DNA of 64,000 nucleotides from NCBI RefSeq assembly GCF_050587365.1, contig NZ_JBOBFV010000001.1:1178001-1242000 (forward strand), in the 5' to 3' direction. The translations under genes were made by a program, and so were the position numbers. This DNA is from Plantibacter auratus (lineage in GTDB: Bacteria > Actinomycetota > Actinomycetes > Actinomycetales > Microbacteriaceae). Below, one piece after another: positions 45,229-53,270 of this stretch (within the stretch, counting starts at the first letter, position 1; each line of letters opens with the position of its first letter). The notes under the pieces were generated by a model. The model did not search any database. It worked only from the letters and a program-made list of their open reading frames with translations, and was not told the origin of the DNA.

Positions 45229-46173
45229 ATGGAATCCTTCGATCTCAACCTGCTCCTCCGCCCGAACGGACTCCTCCTCGTCCGCGACGCACGTCGGGTC
45301 GGTGCCGAGCGCCTGGTGAGCGCCGCCCACCGCGACGGCGACCTGGTGCGTCTGCGGAAGGGCATCTACGTCCCTGAACCGATATGGAGTTCCCTGTCCC
45401 CCGATGACCGCTACCGGGTCCGGATCGATGCGGCGGCCGTCGCGCTCCGCAAGGACGCTCTGTTCAGCCACTACTCGGCGGCGCGGTTGTGGGGACTTCC
45501 GATCGTGGGTCCGTGGCCTCCCGAGGTGCACACGCTGACGAGCGGTGATCGCGGAGGACGTTCGGCCCCCGGCATCATCCGTCACACGACGCAGGGCTCC
45601 GTCGCCCGACGGATGCGGTACGGGCTCGCGGTCACGGACCCGGCACGGACCGTCGTCGATCTCGCTCGGATCGCCCGCCTCGAGGACGCCGTCGCCGTCG
45701 CCGACGCTGCCCTCCGGCTCAAGCTCACCGACGAGACGGCGCTCCGCTCGCTCGCGCGAGACCTGCCGGGCCGTCGGGGAGGACGGCAGGTGCGCTTTGC
45801 GATCGAATTCGCGGACCCCCTCGCCGCGAACGGTGGTGAATCGAAGATGCGGGTCGTGATCGCGCAGCTCGGTTTCGCCCTGCCGGTGCTCCAGCAGGCG
45901 TTCTCCGACGCGGACGGACCAGTCGGTGTGGTCGATGCGGTCTGGCCGGACGAGCGCATCATCCTCGAACTCGACGGCCGGCAGAAGTATGTGCGGGAGG
46001 AGTTCACGCAAGGACGGGACGTGGCCGACATCGTCCTGGCGGAGAAGCATCGGGAGGATCGGCTGCGCGCGCTCGGCTACACGGTCGTCCGCGCCACCTG
46101 GGAGGACCTCGTCCATCCGAGCCGGCTCGCCGCGAAGCTCGAGCGCGCGGGACTGCAACGCGCATTCCGTTGA
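45229..46173 (+). CDS. AbiEi-like winged-helix protein with DUF559/Vsr-like nuclease domain
   Basis: A 314-residue protein (325 if GTG 45196 is used). The N-terminal part (DLNLLLRPNGLLLVRDARRVG, LVRLRKGIYVP, AVALRKDALFSHYSAARLWGLPI) matches AbiEi-type antitoxin wHTH proteins. The C-terminal part has a PD-(D/E)XK-like pattern, GVVDAVWPDERIILELDGRQ followed by YTVVRATWEDL, as in DUF559/Vsr-fold nucleases. No AbiEii toxin gene is adjacent. ATG 45229 is preferred because MESFDLNLLL fits the family start, although its GAGG is only two bases away. Palindromic repeats surround it. Function is unknown. Confidence 0.7.
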   Translation: MESFDLNLLLRPNGLLLVRDARRVGAERLVSAAHRDGDLVRLRKGIYVPEPIWSSLSPDDRYRVRIDAAAVALRKDALFSHYSAARLWGLPIVGPWPPEVHTLTSGDRGGRSAPGIIRHTTQGSVARRMRYGLAVTDPARTVVDLARIARLEDAVAVADAALRLKLTDETALRSLARDLPGRRGGRQVRFAIEFADPLAANGGESKMRVVIAQLGFALPVLQQAFSDADGPVGVVDAVWPDERIILELDGRQKYVREEFTQGRDVADIVLAEKHREDRLRALGYTVVRATWEDLVHPSRLAAKLERAGLQRAFR

Positions 46174-46270
46174 CCCGGGCGCCCATCTGGTCGCTGTCAG
46201 CGCGGTGCGCCGGCGCGACCGCACCGCACCCTCCGTCAGCGCGGTGCGCTGGCAGGCGCCCCTCCCGTCG

Positions 46271-46416
46271 CCAGCGCGGTGCGTCGGCGTGAGCGCGCCC
46301 CGCTGTGCCGCATGGGCTCGGAATCGGCGTGAGCGCGACCTAGGCGCGTGGGCGCGGGTCTCTGGAGACCCGCGCTCACGCGCTGGACCCGCGCTCGCGT
46401 CAGCGCACCGCGCTGG
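46271..46416. repeat. Inverted-repeat element, copy 2 (imperfect left end)
   Basis: The right end, 46397-46416, is identical to the right end of copy 1. The left end, 46271-46289, begins CCAGCGCGGTGCG and then diverges. Inside is a long hairpin (about 46343-46383, one mismatch) made of GCGCGTGGGCGCGGGTCTC and its complement. The 26-bp segment at 46371-46396 is shared with copy 1. With copy 1 it frames the AbiEi-like gene. Confidence 0.75.
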
Positions 46417-46466
46417 CACCACCACACACGGCACACCACACGCGGGGTGCATCTGGGGCCGGGCAC

Positions 46467-46499
46467 GACGAAGGCCCCGGATCACTCCGGGGCCTCGTC
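46467..46499 (-). terminator. livK terminator
   Basis: AGGCCCCGGA and TCCGGGGCCT pair around TCAC, extended by GACG/CGTC after one bulged A; it begins 14 bases past the livK stop. Confidence 0.85.
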
Positions 46500-46513
46500 A
46501 GTCGCGTGGGCGA

Positions 46514-47791
46514 CTAGTTGGTGCGGGTGTACTTGTTGTCGTCACCGTACTGGTAGATACCGATGGTCGCCTCGGTCGGGTCACCGTTCTCGTCGAACGT
46601 GATCGGACCGGAGTTGCCGTCGTAGTCGATCTTCTTGCCGTCGGCGATGGCCTTCGCACCCTCTTCGAAGGTGGTCACCTTCTCGCCCTTGTCCTTACCA
46701 CCGGACACGGACTGGAGCTGGGCCGCCATGTCGGCACCCTCGGTCGAACCGGCCTGCAGCGCCGCGAGGGCGAGCAGGATGACGGCGTCGTAGGATTCAG
46801 CCGCGTAGCTGTAGTCCTTCAGCGGCTCGCCACCCTCGTCCTTCACGAACGCCTGGAGGCGGTCGGTGAAGTCACCGAGCTTCGCGGTGTCGAGACCGGG
46901 CAGCGTGCCCTTGGCGCCCGTCAGGGTGCCCGGAGCGAAGTCCGCGCTGTAGTCGGCGAGGTTGCCGTCGACGAAGTAGAGCTTGTCCGACGGGAAGCCT
47001 GCGAGACCGGGGACGATCGTCTTGGTCTCCTCGAACGCGATGATCGCGATCGCGTCGGGGTTCTCCGCCTTGACCGCGCTGATCTGCGCGTCGAACGAGG
47101 TGTCACCGGTGTTGTACGACTGCTCGGCGACCACTTCACCGCCGGCGCTCTCGAACGCCTCCTTGGTGAACTTGGCGAGGCCGGTGCCGTACGAGTCGTT
47201 CAGGTAGATGATGCCGAGGGTGGCGTTGCCGTCCTCTGCGATCAGGTTCCCGAGGACCTCGCCCTGCAGCACGTCGGACGGCGCCGTCCGCCAGTAGAGA
47301 CCGTTGTCGTCCCACGTCGTGAAGTCCGCGGAGGTGTTCGCCGGGGAGAACTGGATGACGCCTGCGCCGGTGACTTCGTCGATGAAGAGCTTCGACACAC
47401 CCGAGGACGCTGCACCGATGATGGCCGTGACACCCTCGGAGAGCAGACGGGGGACCTCGGTCGCGTACGCCTTGTTGTCGGAGTCACCCGAGTCGCCGAG
47501 CGTCAGGTCGATCTTGATGCCGAGATCGGCGTCGTTGACCTCCTTGACCGCGAGACCGACACCGGCCTCCTCGGGCGGGCCGAGGAACGCGAGGTTACCG
47601 GTCTGCGGCAACGCCGTGCCGAGCTTCAGGGTCAGGTCGCCAGCAGGCTTGCTGCTGCTGCCGCTGTCGCCGCTACCACTTGAGGCGCAACCGCTCAGAA
47701 CCAGCGCGCTGGCTCCGATCAGTGCAATACCACCGAGAACGATGGAACGTGGGCGGGAGCGAGCGGCCGTGGCCTTCGAAAAGACGCTCAT
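46514..47791 (-). CDS. livK: Branched-chain amino acid-binding lipoprotein LivK
   Basis: A 425-residue periplasmic-type binding protein anchored as a lipoprotein. Signal and lipobox: LIGASALVLSGCASS (Cys about 35), then a Ser/Gly linker. The Peripla_BP_6 fold shows LKLGTALPQTGNLAFLGPP, VTAIIGAASSGVSK and YLNDSYGTGLAKF. It is the capture component for LivHMGF but is on the opposite strand, 1.7 kb from livF, with the AbiEi-like gene between. Confidence 0.94.
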   Translation of the reverse strand: MSVFSKATAARSRPRSIVLGGIALIGASALVLSGCASSGSGDSGSSSKPAGDLTLKLGTALPQTGNLAFLGPPEEAGVGLAVKEVNDADLGIKIDLTLGDSGDSDNKAYATEVPRLLSEGVTAIIGAASSGVSKLFIDEVTGAGVIQFSPANTSADFTTWDDNGLYWRTAPSDVLQGEVLGNLIAEDGNATLGIIYLNDSYGTGLAKFTKEAFESAGGEVVAEQSYNTGDTSFDAQISAVKAENPDAIAIIAFEETKTIVPGLAGFPSDKLYFVDGNLADYSADFAPGTLTGAKGTLPGLDTAKLGDFTDRLQAFVKDEGGEPLKDYSYAAESYDAVILLALAALQAGSTEGADMAAQLQSVSGGKDKGEKVTTFEEGAKAIADGKKIDYDGNSGPITFDENGDPTEATIGIYQYGDDNKYTRTN

Positions 47792-47843
47792 GGTACTCCT
47801 TGCTTGTCAGAAGAGTGGCAGCTCCAGGGGCTGCCGTTGAGTC

Positions 47844-47872
47844 AAGTTATCCGCTGGACGTGCGCTGGACAA
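47844..47872 (-). promoter_or_regulatory. Probable livK promoter
   Basis: Read on the minus strand, TTGTCC (47872-47867) and TAACTT (47849-47844) are 17 bp apart. Transcription would start near 47837, giving a leader of about 45 nt. The leader begins with a GGCAGC/GCTGCC hairpin (47817-47835). Confidence 0.55.
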
Positions 47873-47882
47873 TGTCGTTGAC

Positions 47883-47898
47883 GTTACAAGCGTGTAAC
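47883..47898. promoter_or_regulatory. Palindrome just upstream of the livK promoter
   Basis: GTTACA-AGCG-TGTAAC is a perfect 6-bp inverted repeat 10 bases upstream of the -35 box. Its place fits an activator site for nutrient control of livK. The factor is unknown. Confidence 0.5.
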
Positions 47899-48002
47899 AC
47901 GACCAAATCGTTACCTCAGGAGGGCCTGTTTCGCGCTTTTCCTGCAGTGGTCGCGCGATCAGCGCTGGAATCCGCTGTTCAGACCCTCATCGAGCGGCGC
48001 CG

Positions 48003-48995
48003 TTAGGCCCCGGCGGCCCGACGACCCCGGGTGGAGGCGACGAGCATGTCGACGGTGAGGATCGCGAGCGCCAGCCACACGAGACCGAAGCCCAACCAGC
48101 GCTCCGGCGGCATCGCCTCGTGCAGGACCGCGACACCGACGACGAACTGGATGATCGGTGCGAAGTACTGGATGAAACCCATCCAGGTGAGCGGGAGGCG
48201 GCGGGCTGCCGCCGCGAACAGGAGGAGCGGGACGGCGGTGATGACGCCGGCGCCGACGAGCAGCAGTGCGTGCCCGACGCCCGCGGTGCCGATGGTCAGC
48301 CCACCGGTCACGCCGACCGCGATGAGCTGGGCGATCGCGACCGGCATCAGCCACACGGTCTCGAGCGTCAATCCGGACACGGCGTCGACCGAGCCGCCCA
48401 CCAGCTTCTTGATGTAGCCGTAGAGGCCGAACGAGAAGGCCAGGATGAGGGCGATCCACGGGACGCTGCCGTGTCCGATCGCGAGGACCAGGACCGCGAT
48501 CACGCTCACGACCACCGCAGCCCATTGGGCTGGACGCAGCCGCTCGCGGAGGAAGAAGACGCCGAGGAAGACGGTCACGATCGGGTTGATGAAGTACCCG
48601 AGCGACGCCTCGACCACTTGGCCGTTGAGCGCACCGTAGACGTACGTCTGCCAGTTGACGTAGATGAGCGCCCCGGCGAGACCCATCGTCAGGACGATGC
48701 GGCGCTGGCGGAGGATGCCGAACAGCCGACGCCAGGAACGGGTCGCCAGAATGAGGACGGCACAGAAGACGAGGGAGAAGAGGATCCGCCACGCCACCAC
48801 CTCGAAGGCGCCGGCCGGTGCGAGGGCGATGAAGTAGAGCGGGAGCGCTCCCCAGAGGCAGTAGGCGGCGACCGCCGAGAGCAGTCCGGACCGGCTCCCC
48901 TGCTGGGGCACGGCGACGCTCGCACGTCGATCCCCTCCCCCGTCGACGGTGACGGGGTGGATGTCGACGTCGGCTGGATCGCTGGGGTTCTGCAC
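48003..48995 (-). CDS. rarD: EamA/RarD family membrane transporter
   Basis: A 330-residue protein with ten hydrophobic segments after a 35-residue polar start. RarD features: GLLSAVAAYCLWGALPLYF, EVVAWRILFS, VNWQTYVYGALNGQVVEASLG with GYFINPIVTV, and TWMGFIQYFAPIIQFVVGV. The substrate is unknown (drug/metabolite exporter superfamily). GTG 48995 is the start. A hydrophilic N-terminus makes it slightly longer than usual. Confidence 0.9.
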   Translation of the reverse strand: MQNPSDPADVDIHPVTVDGGGDRRASVAVPQQGSRSGLLSAVAAYCLWGALPLYFIALAPAGAFEVVAWRILFSLVFCAVLILATRSWRRLFGILRQRRIVLTMGLAGALIYVNWQTYVYGALNGQVVEASLGYFINPIVTVFLGVFFLRERLRPAQWAAVVVSVIAVLVLAIGHGSVPWIALILAFSFGLYGYIKKLVGGSVDAVSGLTLETVWLMPVAIAQLIAVGVTGGLTIGTAGVGHALLLVGAGVITAVPLLLFAAAARRLPLTWMGFIQYFAPIIQFVVGVAVLHEAMPPERWLGFGLVWLALAILTVDMLVASTRGRRAAGA

Positions 48996-49044
48996 TGGTC
49001 CAGGCTAGACCCGCGACTCCCCGCGACACCCTCCGGAAACGGAC

Positions 49045-49076
49045 ACAGCCCGAACGGCGAATGCCATTCGGGCTGT
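49045..49076 (-). terminator. groES terminator
   Basis: ACAGCCCGAA and TTCGGGCTGT pair with a smaller GGC/GCC stem inside; it begins 36 bases past the groES stop. Confidence 0.75.
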
Positions 49077-49112
49077 TGAGCGGCCTGAGCCGCCGGATCC
49101 GTGCGCTGGTGA

Positions 49113-49409
49113 CTAGCGGACGACGACTGCGAGGACGTCGCGCGCGGACAGGACGAGGTAGTCCTCACCGGCGTACTTGACCTCGGTGCCACCGTACTTG
49201 GAGTAGATCACCTTGTCGCCGACGGCGACGTCGAGCGGGACGCGGTTGCCGTTGTCGTCGATGCGACCGGGTCCGACCGCCACGACCTCGCCCTCCTGGG
49301 GCTTCTCCTTGGCGGTGTCGGGGATGACCAGACCGGAAGCGGTGGTCTGCTCTGCCTCGACCTGCTTGATGACGATGCGATCCTCGAGCGGCTTGATGGA
49401 GACCGACAC
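49113..49409 (-). CDS. groES: Co-chaperonin GroES
   Basis: A 98-residue chaperonin lid subunit: SIKPLEDRIVIKQVEAEQTTASGLVIPDTAKEK holds the mobile loop, and KYGGTEVKYAGEDYLVLSARDVLAVV ends it. GTG 49409 follows GAGG at proper spacing and gives the family length. No groEL follows in the window. Two CIRCE elements lie upstream, so HrcA control is expected. Confidence 0.96.
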   Translation of the reverse strand: MSVSIKPLEDRIVIKQVEAEQTTASGLVIPDTAKEKPQEGEVVAVGPGRIDDNGNRVPLDVAVGDKVIYSKYGGTEVKYAGEDYLVLSARDVLAVVVR

Positions 49410-49440
49410 GGTTGACCTCTTTCTTGAAACGAAGACGTGG

Positions 49441-49467
49441 TTAGCACTCACACTGCGAGAGTGCTGA
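49441..49467. promoter_or_regulatory. CIRCE element 1 (HrcA operator) upstream of groES
   Basis: TTAGCACTC-N9-GAGTGCTGA matches the CIRCE consensus TTAGCACTC-N9-GAGTGCTAA with one change. It ends 31 bases from the groES start, where HrcA would repress in the absence of heat stress. Confidence 0.92.
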
Positions 49468-49486
49468 TTCCAGTGTAGGCATGTTC

Positions 49487-49511
49487 TGGCACTCATGCAA
49501 TGCGAGTGCCA
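49487..49511. promoter_or_regulatory. CIRCE element 2 upstream of groES
   Basis: TGGCACTC-N9-GAGTGCCA is a perfectly symmetric CIRCE-like repeat 19 bp from element 1. It lies between groES and the divergent methyltransferase gene and may affect both. Confidence 0.8.
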
Positions 49512-49567
49512 ATCAGCGACTGCTACCGTTGCCGGATGCATCCAGCTCCGCCCGAGGCCCGCTGACC

Positions 49568-50772
49568 ATGGACCGTTCGGAACTCGTCGAACTCCTCACG
49601 GCCGACGGCCTCAGGCTCCTCGACTCCCTCCCGCCCTACCCGACGAAGGACGAGGCCGTCCGCCTGGTCGGGCGCCTGCGCAAGGAGGGCCACTCCCCCG
49701 AGCTGGTCGCGGCGGTCCTCACGCAGTCGCGATTGAGGCAGAAGGCTGTCGGCAAGTTCGGACCGTTCGCCGGCCGCATGCTGTTCACCGAGGCCGGGCT
49801 CGAACAGGCCACGCGCCTTCCCGTCGCCGCGCTGCACGCCGGGCGGTTCGCCCGGGCCGGCCTCACGCGCATCGCCGACCTCGGCAGCGGCATCGGCGCC
49901 GACTCGATGGCCATGGCCTCGCTCGACCTGGAGGTCACGGCGGTCGACATCGACGAGGTCACCGCGGCCATCGCCAGCTACAACCTCGCTCCGTTCCCCA
50001 CGGCGACCGTGCGGAACGCCGCCGCCGAGGACGTCTCCCTCGACGACTTCGACGCGGTCTGGTTCGATCCCGCGCGGCGCACCGCAGGACACGCCGACAC
50101 CGCGCGGCTGTCGAGTGCCGCCGACTACACCCCGTCCCTCGACCTGGTCTTCGGTGCGGCGACCCGCCTTCCCACAGGCGTCAAGCTCGGGCCCGGATTC
50201 GACCGCTCCCTCATCCCCGACGACGCCGAGGCGCAGTGGGTGTCGGTCGACGGACAGCTCGTCGAGATGGCGCTCTGGTTCGGCCCGCTGGCCCGTCCGG
50301 ATGTCCGACGGTCCGCGCTCCTCCTCGCGGACGGCGTCCACCAGAGTTGCACGCCGAGGCCGACGCCGACGACGCCCCGGTGCGGGAGCTCGGCGACTAC
50401 GTGCACGAACCCGACGGATCCGTGATCCGGGCCCGACTCATCGGCGACCTCGCCATCCGGTTGGAGGCCGGCATGCTCGGCCAGGGTATCGCCTACCTGA
50501 CCTCCGACACGGCGACGAGCTCGCCGTTCGCCACGACCTTCCGGGTGCTCGAACGGCTGCCGATGGACGAGAAGGTCCTCAAGCGCACGATGCGTGATCG
50601 CGGGATCGGTGTCCTCGAGATCAAGAAACGCGGCGTCGACGTCGACCCCGCGGCGTTCCGGAAGCGCCTCGCGCTGAAGGGCGACGGCTCGGCCTCGATC
50701 ATCCTCACGAGGATCGCCGGCAAACACAGTGCGCTGCTCGTCGAACGGGTGACGCCGGCCGCCGACGCCTGA
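49568..50772 (+). pseudogene. Class I SAM-dependent methyltransferase with THUMP-like C-terminal domain, frameshifted
   Basis: ATG 49568 opens a methyltransferase: RIADLGSGIGADSMAMASLDLEVTAVDID is the SAM site and AVWFDPARR the catalytic-type motif. That frame runs into nonsense after ALLLADGVHQ and stops at 50425. From about 50344 another frame continues the family exactly (ELHAEADADDAPVRELGDYVHEPDGSVIRA, TPF-like SSPFATTFRVLERLP, IKKRGVDVDPAAFRKRL) to 50772. One base is missing between 50341 and 50347. The joined product would be about 401 residues. It is either a real mutation or a sequence error; no slippery site is seen. Confidence 0.85.
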
Positions 50773-50791
50773 CCCGACGGCGTCCGTCGGG
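50773..50791. terminator. Bidirectional hairpin between the methyltransferase and DUF4190 genes
   Basis: CCCGACGG-CGT-CCGTCGGG, a perfect 8-bp stem starting right after the methyltransferase stop, between two convergent genes. Confidence 0.7.
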
Positions 50792-50811
50792 CCGCAGCGC
50801 CCCGAGGAGGA

Positions 50812-51585
50812 TCAGGTCGAGACGTACCCGATGATCACGACGACGCTGTAGGCGAGCCAGCCGACCGAGCAGGCGAGGCCGACGAACCCGGTCACGAGGC
50901 CGGTGAGGGCGCGACCTCGGCCCCGCGGCTCGCGACGCCTGGCCCCGAACCCGAGCACGATCGCGGCGATCGACAGGGGGAAGCCCCAACCGACGAAGAC
51001 GGAGACGACGAGCCCGACGACACCGGTGATGAGCGACCAGGTGCTCCGCGAGGTCCCGGTCGACGCGGCAGGGGTCTGCGTCTGCGACTGCTGGTACGCG
51101 GCGTAGCCACCCTGGCTCGGTGCCTGGTAGACCGCCGTCGGCACCGTCTGGAGATAGGTCGCGTGATCGCCCTGCCAACCCGCCGGAGGCGCCGAGGGGG
51201 ACGCCCCCTGCTGGGCAGGGTGCGTCGGCGGCGCGACGGGCGCGTCCGAGCCGCGCTGCCAGTCCGTGGGCGGCGGGGAGGCCTGGCCCTGAGGCTGGTA
51301 CGGCTGCTGGGGCTGAGGCTGATACGGCTGCTGCTGGGGCTGGGGCTGGGGCTGGGCCTGAGGCTGGTACGGCTGCTGCTGGGCCTGCGGCGCGACGCCG
51401 GCCTGCTGAGAGGGCTGTGGCGGCTGGTACGGCGACCAGGGCTGCTGGGCCTGGGGCTGGGGCTGCTGCCCCCACGGCTGCTGCGGCTGCCCGTTCGGCT
51501 GCTCGGCCTGCGGCGGGCGTGACTGCCCGTCCGCCGCACCGTCCTGGTGCTGAGGTCGTCCGTCGGGGTGCTCATGCTGATCCAT
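50812..51585 (-). CDS. DUF4190-type membrane protein with Gln/Pro-rich cytoplasmic region
   Basis: A 257-residue protein. Residues about 15-180 are low-complexity Q/P/A/Y sequence with repeated PYQPQ units and no fold. The C-terminal 75 residues hold two hydrophobic helices with the DUF4190 pattern (WSLITGVVGLVVSVFVGWG, LSIAAIVLGFGARRR, ALTGLVTGFVGLACSVGWLAY). GGAG precedes ATG 51585. The function is unknown; the Q/P-rich part may mediate weak multivalent contacts. Confidence 0.8.
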   Translation of the reverse strand: MDQHEHPDGRPQHQDGAADGQSRPPQAEQPNGQPQQPWGQQPQPQAQQPWSPYQPPQPSQQAGVAPQAQQQPYQPQAQPQPQPQQQPYQPQPQQPYQPQGQASPPPTDWQRGSDAPVAPPTHPAQQGASPSAPPAGWQGDHATYLQTVPTAVYQAPSQGGYAAYQQSQTQTPAASTGTSRSTWSLITGVVGLVVSVFVGWGFPLSIAAIVLGFGARRREPRGRGRALTGLVTGFVGLACSVGWLAYSVVVIIGYVST

Positions 51586-51678
51586 CGCCGCTCCTTCGAT
51601 CCGTGACCGGGTACCGGCCCATCCTATGCGCCGACGTCCGCGCACCCGGTCGAGGGCAGGACACGGCTGGTCGAGCGG

Positions 51679-52737
51679 TCAGTGCACCTGGATATCGGTG
51701 ACCGGCAGGGTCGAGTCGGCGCCGAAATCGAGCGAGGACGGCTCGTGTCCGGCGGAGATGAGCTGCGCGGCGAGCGCGGCGATCATCGCGCCGTTGTCGG
51801 TGCACAGCTGCAACGGCGGGATGCGGAGTTCGATCCCGGCCGAGGCGGTGCGTTCGGCGGCCACCTCGCGGAGCCGCGCGTTCGCGATGACGCCACCCCC
51901 CAGCAGCAGGCGGGGCACGCCGAGCTCGGTGCACGCCTTGACCGCCTTCGAGACGAGCACGTCGACGACGGCCTCGCGGAAGCTGGCGGCGACGTCCGCG
52001 ACAGGAACCGGCTCCCCAGCATCCTGCTTCGCCTCGACCCAGCGTGCCACGGCCGTCTTCAAGCCGGAGAAGGAGAAGTCGTAGCGATGCCGCTCCATGT
52101 CCTTCGGCAGGCTGAGTCCACGGGGGAACCGGATCGCCTTCGGGTCGCCGCCGACGGCCGCCCGGTCGATCTGCGGCCCGCCCGGGTAGGGCAGACCCAG
52201 GATGCGCGCGACCTTGTCGAAGGCCTCGCCCGCCGCGTCGTCGATGGTCTCGCCGAGCAGTTCGACATCCGACACGAGGTCCCGTACGAGGAGCAGCGAG
52301 GTGTGCCCACCGGATACGAGCAGGGCGATCGTCGGGTACTCGATCGTCCCGTCTTCGGAGTCGAGGACGTCCGCGCCGACGTGACCGACGAGGTGGTTCA
52401 CGGCGTACAGCGGTTTGCCGAGGGACACGGCGAGCGCCTTCGCTGCGCCGACGCCGACCATGAGCGCGCCGGACAGGCCGGGGCCACTCGTCACCGCGAC
52501 CGCGTCGAGGTCGGCCAGGGCGATGCCGGCCTCGGCGAGCGCCGCCGTGAGCGTCGGCTCGAGGGCCTCGAGGTGGGCGCGTGCGGCGACCTCCGGGACG
52601 ACGCCGCCGTACCGTGCGTGCTCGTCCATGCTCGAGGCGATGGTGTTCGCCAGCAGGTGGTGTCCGCGGACGATGCCGATCCCGGTCTCGTCGCAGCTCG
52701 TCTCGATGCCGAGGACGAGCGGTTCTGCACGGTTCAC
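51679..52737 (-). CDS. tsaD: tRNA N6-threonylcarbamoyladenosine transferase
   Basis: A 352-residue ASKHA-fold enzyme that transfers the threonylcarbamoyl group to A37 of ANN-decoding tRNAs. Signatures: VLGIETSCDETG, VNHLVGHVGAD (metal-binding His pair), LLVSGGHTSLLL and CTDNGAMIAALA. GTG 52737 overlaps the rimI stop (GTGA). It works with TsaB and TsaE encoded upstream. Confidence 0.97.
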   Translation of the reverse strand: MNRAEPLVLGIETSCDETGIGIVRGHHLLANTIASSMDEHARYGGVVPEVAARAHLEALEPTLTAALAEAGIALADLDAVAVTSGPGLSGALMVGVGAAKALAVSLGKPLYAVNHLVGHVGADVLDSEDGTIEYPTIALLVSGGHTSLLLVRDLVSDVELLGETIDDAAGEAFDKVARILGLPYPGGPQIDRAAVGGDPKAIRFPRGLSLPKDMERHRYDFSFSGLKTAVARWVEAKQDAGEPVPVADVAASFREAVVDVLVSKAVKACTELGVPRLLLGGGVIANARLREVAAERTASAGIELRIPPLQLCTDNGAMIAALAAQLISAGHEPSSLDFGADSTLPVTDIQVH

Positions 52738-53270
52738 GCGATGCTCCCGGGGTGCTGGTCGGTCTGGTCGAGCGGGGGCTGGCCGTGGGCGGGCATGGGT
52801 GGCCTCGGCTGGACCGTGAGTCGCATGACGATGGCGTCGACGTCGTCCGGCTGGTAATAGCCGGGGCGGACGCCGAGTTCCTCGAAGCCGAGACTCCGGT
52901 ACAGCGCGATCGCCACGGGGTTGTCGGCCCTGACCTCGAGGAACACCTGGGTGACGTCCTGCTGCCGGGCCTGCTCGATGAGCGCCTGCATGAGGAGTCG
53001 TCCGAGCCCTCGTCCTCTGGCGCGCCCGGCGACGGCGATGGTCTGGATGTCGGCGTCGTCGGACCGGGACGGTGCGAAGAGCCCGCCGTAACCGGCGAGT
53101 GTCGCGTCGTCGGCGTCGACCTCCGTCGCGACGAGGTAGTACCCGTGCGGCGACGACAGTTCGGCGCGCATCATGTCCGCCGACCAGGCGTCGTTCACGA
53201 AGACGGTGTGCTCGAGCTCCATGATCGCGTCGAGATCGGCGACACCGGCGCGGCGCAGCGACCAGCTCAC
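52734..53270 (-). CDS. rimI: Ribosomal protein S18-alanine N-acetyltransferase
   Basis: A 178-residue GNAT placed between tsaB and tsaD, the standard RimI position. AcCoA loop: VAGRARGRGLGRLLMQALIE; C-terminal NPVAIALYRSLGFEELGVRPGYY is the RimI signature, including the Tyr general acid. About 25 extra Pro/Gln-rich residues follow. GTG 53270 overlaps the tsaB stop. Confidence 0.93.
   Translation of the reverse strand: MSWSLRRAGVADLDAIMELEHTVFVNDAWSADMMRAELSSPHGYYLVATEVDADDATLAGYGGLFAPSRSDDADIQTIAVAGRARGRGLGRLLMQALIEQARQQDVTQVFLEVRADNPVAIALYRSLGFEELGVRPGYYQPDDVDAIVMRLTVQPRPPMPAHGQPPLDQTDQHPGSIA

Larger units (their letters stand above)
46174..46513. other. Gene-free stretch between the AbiEi-like gene and livK
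   Basis: This 340-bp stretch contains two single copies of the CAGCGC-N3-GCGCTG-type palindrome (46198-46212 imperfect, 46237-46251 perfect), inverted-repeat element copy 2 (46271-46416) and the livK terminator (46467-46499). No coding region is supported in it. Confidence 0.75.

Noticed and set aside
44961..46416. Repeats around the AbiEi-like gene considered as a CRISPR array
   Set aside because: Copies are irregularly spaced, in both orientations, and no cas genes or uniform spacers are present.
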